The notes under the pieces are model-generated. The model saw nothing but the letters and a program-made list of their open reading frames with translations. It was not told where the DNA came from and searched no databases. A program made the translations under genes and the position numbers. From NCBI GenBank assembly GCA_036186865.1, contig AP025040.1:36075425-36139424 (forward strand): DNA of 64,000 bases, in the 5' to 3' direction. Position 1 is the first letter of the stretch. Every line of letters begins with the position of its first letter. The DNA is from Eustoma russellianum. Taxonomy: Eukaryota; Streptophyta; Magnoliopsida; Gentianales; Gentianaceae. This document shows positions 57,185 through 64,000 of the stretch, piece by piece.

Positions 57185-57476
57185 CAGATCCGGGGTTAAT
57201 TGATATGATGATGATTATGACCGTTCAGGCCCCGAGAGAATAGACTTGATTATGATTATTATGACCGTTCAGGCCCGGAGAGAATAGACCTGATTACGAT
57301 GATTATGATAGTTAAGGACGGGAAGAATAGACCTGACAATGATGATCTATGACCGTACAGGTCAGGAGAGAATAGACCTGATGACGATGATTGATTGTAT
57401 AACCATTTTAAGATCCAGACGTAATAGATCGGAAGGGAATGGTATGACCGCCTCAGATCCAGATATAATAGATCTG
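57185..57476 (+). repeat. array of about seven 23-bp dyads in E2 LTR
   Basis: Units start near 57185, 57226, 57270, 57312, 57358, 57412 and 57454. Perfect arms: CAGGTC/GACCTG at 57358 and CAGATC/GATCTG at 57454. The rest have one or more mismatches. Centres are 11 bases. Confidence 0.8.
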
Positions 57477-57851
57477 AATACTCACTTCTCTCGTTTTATT
57501 GACGATGATGTTTTTGAAACAAAGAATGAAAGAACTTATCCTCATTTTTATCATGATGCATCACATGTGCATATTCATACATGCTGCATTTCATGGCTAG
57601 TCGAAGGATGGATGTACTGTTACTTAGGCTATGATGTTATGATTTAATATCTCCTAGGTTATGATCTTAATGTGATTTCTTGTCTCATAAGTTATGATCT
57701 TATTTCCTTACGGGTAATGGATTGAAGGTCAGGTATGTTGTGAATCCAAACTTTTTGGGGTATGGTTCTTGTGTATAGTTTCCATTTAATTCATGATTGT
57801 TTATGGTATACTTGCTGGTGACTTTGTCACACACCCATATTTTTCCTCCCA

Positions 57852-57911
57852 GAGCCTGCAGGAAACGGGGTAGAAGTGATCGATGACGAGCCTAGGGTTC
57901 TCTATCCATAG
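57852..57911 (+). CDS. putative LTR-encoded terminal exon, E2 copy
   Basis: After TTTTTCCTCCCAG the frame reads EPAGNGVEVIDDEPRVLYP and TAG. Compared with F2 two residues differ (W to V, P to L) and the other changes are silent. The acceptor pattern is kept. It lies about 310 bp before the PBS. Confidence 0.45.
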   Translation, partial: EPAGNGVEVIDDEPRVLYP

Positions 57912-58223
57912 ACGTGCGAGGGGAGGACAACATAAGGACTTTGTTATGACAGTTTATGTTTGATGGACTTATGATGGAACTTTAAATTCGGGTTTCTCTT
58001 TATATTTTGTGGACATGGTTGTAAACGTTGTGATGGATATTCGGCACGTTTTTATTTAAAAGTTTTTATTCTGCCTCAGTTTTTGCTTAGCTGTTGACTT
58101 GTAAGCAGGAAAGTCCATACAATTCGTTATGGACTATGATATGTTGTGGATTGATGCCTGGTACTCTCCGTAGTGAAGTGCAGATGCACCGTACGCAGGC
58201 AGGCCGGTGCGGAGCACTACTGG

Positions 58224-58236
58224 TGGTATCAGAGCC
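58224..58236 (+). other. primer-binding site of E2
   Basis: TGGTATCAGAGCC, complementary to initiator-tRNA-Met, a few bases after the LTR end. Confidence 0.9.
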
Positions 58237-58526
58237 GAGGCTCTAGATTCGGGCATAATATAGAATTAAGTTTTGATTTTAGAAAATCTAAGTTTGACCT
58301 TAGACCTAAGTCATGATCTTAGAAGAGAGTTAACCTCAGACTGGAAATTAGGGCCTTAACCTAATAACAAAACCCTAGTCGATGAAATTTTTATATGTCA
58401 TAGAATTTAATTCATATCTTATCTTCTTGAATGTCCATTTAAAATTTCTATTGGATTATGAATTAAATTCTGTCACTCGCCTTGATATTTTAACCTTGAA
58501 TAAAACTCCGACGCTCCATAGTGCAG

Positions 58527-59768
58527 ATGGCATGATCACGAGGCAGACCCGCTAAGGCCCGACCAGATGTGCAGGAGCCTAGTCATCCTCCACCCGCTCA
58601 GGTTCCTCCACCACAACCACCACAGGATCAAAATCCACCCCCAGCTCAGAGTAATCCTGCACCCCAGGGACCTTTACCACAGATGATTTCAGACATTCAT
58701 GCCTTTCATGCTTTCTGCCAGACTGTGACACAGATCGGTCGAGCGATGATGCAGCAGAATGCTCCTTCCCTACCTCATGAGCCTGTTAGGGATGCTTAGT
58801 ATTATTTCGAGAAACTGAAAAGAGCAAATGTACCACCCTTTGAAGGAAAATCAGATTCCGACGCTGCTGAAAAATGGTTGGATGAGGTAGAAAACTGCTT
58901 TGAGTTAATCCGTGCCCCTGAAGAGATGGAAACTCAAACCGTTAGACCATTCTTACTTGGGGAAGCAAACCAATGGTGGAAGGCCAATTTGCAAGCTTTA
59001 CCGAGACCGATACCATGGGAGAGATTTCTGTAAGAGTTCAACAAGTGTTATATACCTCCCTCAGTCAAGATACAAAAGAGACATCAGTTTGATTCGTTGA
59101 GGCAAAAACAGGGAATGACAGTTGCAGACTACGCCACCAAGTTTATAGCTTTGGGAAGGTTTTAGCCATCCACTATGAATGACGAGGAGACCAAGATGCT
59201 GAAGTTTGAGAGAGGATTGAATCCAAGGATCAGATCCTGGTTGGTTAATACAAATCAGCAAACTTTGGAGCACTGCTTGATGCTTGTTACAGAATCGAGA
59301 GAGACATCATCCGTCGAGATGAGATGGGATAAAAGAGAGGAAGGGAAGTGTCTGGAAGTGGAGGGTATCGCAAAGCAGCTAAAAAGAATTTCAGAGGACC
59401 CAGACAACAAGGAAAGAATCAGAATCGTTTCCAGCGCCGTTCACTGCAGAAGAATCAGTCGAGAAATCAGGGTCAGCAGAAGCCAGCTATTCTAGCTTGT
59501 CCTCACTGTCAGAAACATCATGTGGGAGAATGTTTCATTCAGGTGGGTAAGTGTTTTGGATGTGGCAAGGTGGGCCATGTACTCAAGAATTGTCCAGATA
59601 AGGGGACCACTTGCTTCGGATGTGAGAAAGTTGGCCACATGATTAAAGACTGCCCGGAGAAAGGGACCCAGCAGCAGCAACAACCAAGGAACCAGCGTCA
59701 GCTCGCAAACACAAGAGTTCATGTTATGACTGATTCCGCCATTGATGAAGTTAACGACGTTGTGACTG
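58527..59768 (+). pseudogene. E2 gag
   Basis: The start is taken at 58527; the third codon is already TGA. A proline/glutamine-rich head (58569-58700) is followed by the gag core: FEGKSDSDAAEKWLDEVENC, GEANQWWKANLQALP, DSLRQKQGMTVADYATKF and FERGLNPRIRSWL. Stops are at 58533, 58797, 59031 and 59163, and there is a frame change near 59340. The nucleocapsid follows: CPHCQKHHVGEC, then two CCHC knuckles CFGCGKVGHVLKNC and CFGCEKVGHMIKDC. The frame is open up to the putative intron at 59769. Confidence 0.88.
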
Positions 59769-59851
59769 GTATGTTTTAAGATTTATGCAATGCTTAAATT
59801 TTTGCAAGATATTGTTGCTTTGTTGTTGCTTAGTCAATCTTACATATTTAG
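59769..59851 (+). other. putative 83-nt intron between gag and protease, E2
   Basis: GTATGTTTTAAG...TTACATATTTAG. Stops occur inside it in the gag frame. If removed, the codon split G|GA gives glycine and the frame reads straight into the conserved LVCSVPANVLFDSG before the protease. Typical gypsy elements have continuous coding here. Short, AT-rich, with GT and AG ends: a plausible plant intron. No transcript evidence. Confidence 0.6.
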
Positions 59852-60691
59852 GAGCTATCTTAGTATGTTCTGTGCCTGCAAATGTATTGTTTGATAGTGG
59901 GCACTAGACACTCATTTATCTCGAGGAAATTCGCAAAGAATATTGACCATAATCCAGTCCATCTTGAGACACCATATAGAGTTCAAGCAGCTGATCAGGT
60001 GCTTGTTTCCCATCAATTATACAACGGTTGTGAAATTGAGTTCGAGGAACAACAGTTTGTAGCAGATTTGATCCCAATAAACATGAGCGACTTCGACATA
60101 ATTCTTGGAATGAATTGGCTCTCCAAGAATTACGCACACATTGACTGTAGTGAAAGGCGGGTTACTATTAAGGACCCAACACATAAGGAAGTAACTTTTC
60201 ATGGAAGTTCGAAATTCAGGAAATTTTCCAAAAACATCTATGTGAATGCGATCCGTGCCAGTAAGGCATTGAAGAAAGGACACGAAGGATTCCTAGTTTA
60301 TGCGCTAAGTGTCGATCAAGCGCCACCTGACCTTTCTCAAGTTCCGGTAGTTTGAGAGTATCCTGATGTCTTTCCAGAGGAAATGCCGGGTCTTCCCCCA
60401 GATCGAGAGATCTCATTTGAAATCAATCTAATTCCTGGAGCTGAGCTGATATCGAAGGCTCCTTATCGAATGGCGTCTGCTGAGTTGAAAGAACTGAAGG
60501 AGCAGTTGCGTGAGTTGTTGGAGAAGAAACTCATCCACCCAAGTGTCTCGCCTTGGGGTGCTCCCATGCTGTTTGTGAAGAAAAAGGATGGAAGTATGCG
60601 TCTGTGTATCGACTATCGAGAACTCAACAAGATCACAATAAAGAACAAGTACCCATTGCCTAGGATCGACGACCTGTCCGATCAGCTTCGG
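59852..60691 (+). pseudogene. E2 protease and N-terminal RT
   Basis: The protease motif D-S-G is at about 59891-59899. A 1-nt change follows at once, and the frame continues from 59882 register through RHSFISRKFA, VADLIPINMSDFDIILGMNW and HIDCSERRV. A TGA at 60353 stands where an arginine (CGA) is likely. RT then starts: EYPDVFPEEMPGLPPDREI, APYRMASAELKELKEQL, WGAPMLFVKKKDGSMRLCID and YRELNKITIKNKYPLPRIDD, to DQLR at 60691, where the second putative intron begins. Confidence 0.88.
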
Positions 60692-60762
60692 GTAAGCAAT
60701 TAAAATTTTTTATTTCAATAATAAATCTGTTTTGAACACTGTCTAAGGGTATCTTGATACAG
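60692..60762 (+). other. putative 71-nt intron inside RT, E2
   Basis: GTAAGCAATTAAAA...TTGATACAG, phase 0, between DQLR and the conserved G-A-x-x-F-S-K-I-D-L-R-S block. Donor GTAAGC and acceptor ATACAG fit plant splice sites, and the interior is AT-rich with a stop in frame. Known gypsy RTs are continuous here, so this is an insertion that can be removed exactly. Confidence 0.65.
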
Positions 60763-62502
60763 GGAGCATGAATTTTCAGTAAAATTGATCTTCGTTCTTT
60801 ATATTTTCAATTGAAGATCAAAGCCGAGGATATTCTGAGAACCGCGTTCAGGACGCGTTATGGGCATTATGAATTCCTTGTGATGCCATTTGGATTGACG
60901 AATGCCCCCCGACATTCATGGACCTTATGAATCGAGTATTTCAAGAGCAATTGGACAAGTTTGTTGTAGTTTTCATCGATGATATCTTGATCTACTCACC
61001 GGATCAAGAGTCCCATGCAGCCCATTTAAGGATCGTTCTTGACATCTTACGAGGGAAACAATTGTATGCCAAATTAAGCAAATGCGAATTTTGGCTGCAC
61101 AGTGTAGCATTTCTGGGACATGTCATATTTAAAGATGGAATATCTGTAGATCCCAAAAAGATTGAAGCAATCATAGAATGGCCAAGGCCAACGAACGTTA
61201 CAGAAGTACGGGGTTTTCTTGGTCTCACCGGCTATTATCGCAAGTTTGTTGAATGATTCTCTCGGATTGCTATGCCTCTCACCCATTTGACACAGAAAAA
61301 GACAAAGTTCGAATGACATCGGACTGCGAAAGGAGCTTTACTGAGTTGAAGGAGAAGTTGACATCTACTCCAGTTTCAGCACAACCTATTTCGGGTGAAA
61401 GTTTTGCAGTGTACAGTGATGGCTCGAAAAACAAACTTGGATGTGTGTTAATGCAGAAAAATCGAGTGATTGCATATTCATCTCGACAGCTGAAGCCGTT
61501 CGAGCATATTATCCAGTACATGATCTTGAGCTTGCAGCTGTAGTCTTTGCCCTAAAGATATGGAGACATTATCTATACGGTGAAAGGTGCGAAATCTTCA
61601 CGGATCACAAAAGTCTTAAGTACCTCTTCACTCAAAAGGAATTAAATATGCGTCAACGCCGATGGCTAGAGTTGATGAAGGATTACGACCTCTCTATTCA
61701 GTATCACCCGGGGAAAGCGAATAAAGCTGTCGATGCCTTGAGTCGAAAGACAAGCCATCTGCATCAACCACCTTTGCAGCGTGATATGGAAGAGTTTGAT
61801 CTTGAAGTGGTTGATTCAATTGATAATGTACTTGCCAAGTTGGTGTTGATTCCTTCGTTGATCGACAAAATTAAAGAGGGTCAAGGAAGAGATGAAGCTG
61901 TGAAGAAGATTAAGGACAGGTTGAAAATGAAGCCTTCTGAAGATTTTGTGGTCAAAACTGATGATAGTTTGTGGTTCAGGGGTCGATTGTGCGTACCCGA
62001 TGACGATGATAAAAAGAATGAAGTCCTTCGGGAAGCTCATAGTTCCCGTCTATCTATTCATGCTGGAGCCAAAAAAAGGTACCAAGACTTAAAGCAGAGA
62101 TTCTGGTGGCATGGCATGAAGAAACAAATTGCTGAATTCGTGGAGAAATGCCTTGTGTGTCAAAAAGTGAAAGCAGAATATCAAAGACCTACCGGATTAT
62201 TGCAGCCTCTTGAAGTTCCCGAGTTGAAATGGGATCACTTCACTATGGACTTTGTGACTGACCTGCCAAGGACAAAGAATGGACATGATGATATTTTGGT
62301 TGTAGTCGATCTTTTGGCGAAATCCGCTCATTTCATGGCTATTACAATCAAAGCCTCTATGGAGAAGTTGGCTACTATGTATGTTGATCAGATTGTGTGC
62401 CTGCATGGAGTACCCATGAGTATTGTTTGTGACCGCGACCCTCACTTTACTTCTCGATTTTGGATAGCTTTCCAAAAAGAATGGGCACTGAGATACGAAT
62501 GA
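60763..62502 (+). pseudogene. E2 RT (rest), RNase H and integrase N-terminal part
   Basis: FSKIDLRS, RTRYGHYEFLVMPFGLTNAP, a shift at about 60908, then FIDDIL (catalytic, 60972-60983) and the thumb. TGA occurs at 60769 and 61254. RNase H: YSDGSKNKLGCVLM, shift near 61510, ELAAVVFALKIWRHYLYGE, TDHKSLKYLF and YHPGKANKAVDAL. Integrase zinc region H..H (HAGAKKRYQDL) with CLVCQ, then MDFVTDLP and VCDRDPHFTSRFW. The frame shifts near 62470 before the glutamate motif. Confidence 0.9.
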
Positions 62503-63280
62503 GCTCAGCATTTCACCCTCAGATGGATGGTCAATCGGAGATAACCATCCAAACACTGGAAGACATGTTACGAGCTTGCATACTTGATTTCGGAGGAAGT
62601 TGGGACAAGAGTCTCAAGCTAGTGGAGTTCTCCTATAATAATAGCTACCATCGATCCATTGGGATAGCTCCTTATGAAGCGCTATATGGGAGAAAGTGCC
62701 GCACTCCACTTTATTGGGATGAAATTGGAGATAAAATTTTTGCAGGACCTGATTTAGTGGAGCAGACCCGAGAAAAAGTGTTGATTGTTAAGCAAAGGTT
62801 GAAAGAGGCCCAAGATAGAAGCAAAGTTTGGGCTGACCAAAAAGGCGACCAGTGGAGTTTCAGTCAGGAGAAAAAGTGTTCTTAAAGGTATCGCCATCAA
62901 AGGGAGTGAAAAGATTTGGCATAGAAGGCAAACTAAGTCCCAGATTTATCGGCCCTTATGAGATTCTCGAAAGGATTGAAGAAGTCGCTTACCGGCTAGC
63001 ACTACTGCCATCACTGTCTCAGTTGCACGATGTATTTCACGTATCCCAGCTTTGCCAGTACGTGCATGAGCCCAGTCATATCATTAAGGAGCAGCTGTTG
63101 AAAGGTGAAGCCGACGTGACATACGAAGAAGAGCCGGAGAGGATCATCGACCGTAAGGAAAAGGCACTAAGGAAATGATCTATTCGTATGGTTAAGGTGC
63201 AATGGAAGCACCACTCGATTGATGAAGCTACTTGGGAGACGGAAGAAAACATGAAAAGCTTATGCACACATATTTTTGAT
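62460..63280 (+). pseudogene. E2 integrase C-terminal part and chromodomain-like tail
   Basis: DGQSEITIQTLEDMLRACIL holds the third catalytic residue. EFSYNNSYHRSIGIAPYEAL and a frame change near 62855 follow, then KLSPRFIGPYEILERI (GPY/F-type module), LHDVFHVSQL, a stop at 63176, and VKVQWKHHSIDEATWETEE, which resembles the chromodomain end (V.W......ATWE.E). Chromodomains direct integration to heterochromatin in related elements; here it is broken. Confidence 0.88.
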
Positions 63281-63315
63281 TAGTGCTTTAAAGTTTCGAG
63301 GACGGAACTTGTAAT

Positions 63316-63327
63316 AAAGGGGGAGGA
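63316..63327 (+). other. polypurine tract of E2
   Basis: AAAGGGGGAGGA directly before the 3' LTR start TGTTGTACC. Confidence 0.88.
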
Positions 63328-64000
63328 TGTTGTACCCCACGAAAAGTGTACTGTACTTGAAACTCGTATGAAGTGGCGTAATAAAATATTAGTTCTTCCA
63401 AGTACATTTTATTAAGTTTTATTATCGCTTCTTTAATTATTCTTCCTTAAAGTAAATACTATAAGAAATAGTATAATACTCAAAGTATGTATTATGGAGT
63501 ATGTGAAATGACCATTTTGCCCCTCCAAGACCTTGGGAATTTCGGCCACAAAGGCCTTAAAGGACTTTAGAATATTCTTCCTTTATGAGAAGACTAGCCT
63601 TGATGGCATTATTAAAAGCAAGCCTAAAAGCCTAAACAAGAAATTACATATTAAAAGTAATGGTATAATTATATAAGTATGAGTTATGAAATGAGGGGAA
63701 AAGACAAAAATAACCCCCCAACCGTCCAAAAAATTCGGCCAACTCAAGGAGGAGTTCTAGAAGACTCCTTATTGTTACATTTCTATTTTATTTTGAAGAC
63801 CAAAGTAAAATAATATGAAAAATCAAGCATGGGGGACAAAAGTAGTCAAATTCACAAAACACCAAGACCCTTACCCCTTTCCATGCACACATGAGATTCT
63901 TGTCTCCCCCTTTTTGACCCAAAACCGCCGGATTCCCCCTCCCTCTACCCCTTGGAGACTTCATCAATTTAACAAGAAGCTCCTCTTCCATCTCCAACAA
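63328..64000 (+). repeat. 3' LTR of E2, first 673 bp
   Basis: Colinear with 54224-54896. It continues beyond the window. No gene. Confidence 0.92.

Larger units (their letters stand above)
54224..58220 (+). repeat. 5' LTR of E2, about 4.0 kb
   Basis: It starts TGTTGTACCCC and ends near GGAGCACTAC just before the PBS. This length is at the upper end for LTRs. It contains donor-like sites (55039, 55228, 55391), a dyad array (57185-57476) and a terminal exon (57852-57911). Otherwise no gene. Confidence 0.85.
54224..64000 (+). mobile_element. Ty3/gypsy chromovirus-like element E2
   Basis: 5' LTR 54224-58220, PBS, gag, protease, RT, RNase H, integrase, chromodomain-like tail, PPT, and the first 673 bp of the 3' LTR. 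The LTR copies differ at roughly 3-4% over the shared 673 bp. Multiple stops and frameshifts show it is decayed. Two putative introns interrupt the coding region. Confidence 0.93.

Overview
This 64 kb window looks like a retrotransposon-packed, AT-rich intergenic block of a flowering-plant nuclear genome. No host protein gene, tRNA, rRNA or CRISPR array could be supported. The plant assignment rests on several features: Ty3/gypsy elements with a chromodomain-like C terminus, several Ty1/copia elements, primer-binding sites complementary to initiator-tRNA-Met (TGGTATCAGAGC), and a plant L1-type LINE whose ORF1 resembles DUF4283. The species cannot be told from the sequence. Boundaries quoted to the base (LTR ends, TSDs, PBS, introns) were read directly. 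Boundaries between decayed gypsy LTR pieces are approximate.

Layout. 1-6400: 3' part of a decayed gypsy element (E1, + strand) with a very long 3' LTR starting at 2304. 6440-10110: a truncated antisense LTR of a related subfamily (R1). 10138-14172: an antisense, internally deleted copia element (copia S) with its 5' LTR. 14173-23153: another antisense gypsy LTR (R2), split by a sense-strand gypsy derivative (P, 16386-20295) that keeps an LTR, PBS, leader and gag. 23154-25160: the R2 pol stub and the 3' part of a sense gypsy LTR (F2). 25195-27491: copia S-like LTR sequence and unassigned DNA. 27492-about 50552: a 6 kb antisense LINE expanded to about 23 kb by two copia insertions, copia B (TSD TTATC) and copia A (TSD GTTAC), plus a duplication that repeats 2.2 kb of the LINE. 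50553-54223: microsatellite, a long inverted repeat and a gypsy protease remnant (Q). 54224-64000: a nearly complete gypsy element (E2) whose 3' LTR runs off the window.

How the parts relate. The LINE reading frame continues exactly across the copia B site, so the LINE is older than both copia elements. Copia B LTRs differ by about 0.5% and copia A LTRs by about 2.7% (counted by eye). Copia A carries a gag-pol frame broken by only one stop codon. E1, E2, F1, F2, R1 and R2 belong to one gypsy superfamily with LTRs of about 4-5 kb.

The least expected signals are in that gypsy family. (1) Its LTRs carry a short reading frame ending in DEPRVPYP-stop, or a variant. It lies behind a polypyrimidine-CAG acceptor and differs between copies mostly at synonymous sites. 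Conserved GGTAAG and AGGCAAGT donor-like sites lie upstream in the same LTRs, which suggests a spliced, LTR-encoded exon. (2) Arrays of 23-bp dyads at a fixed LTR position show compensatory arm changes. (3) Two short GT-AG introns appear to interrupt the E2 gag-pol frame. Copia A also lacks a recognisable tRNA primer site; in its place is a perfect 13-nt complement to its own LTR.
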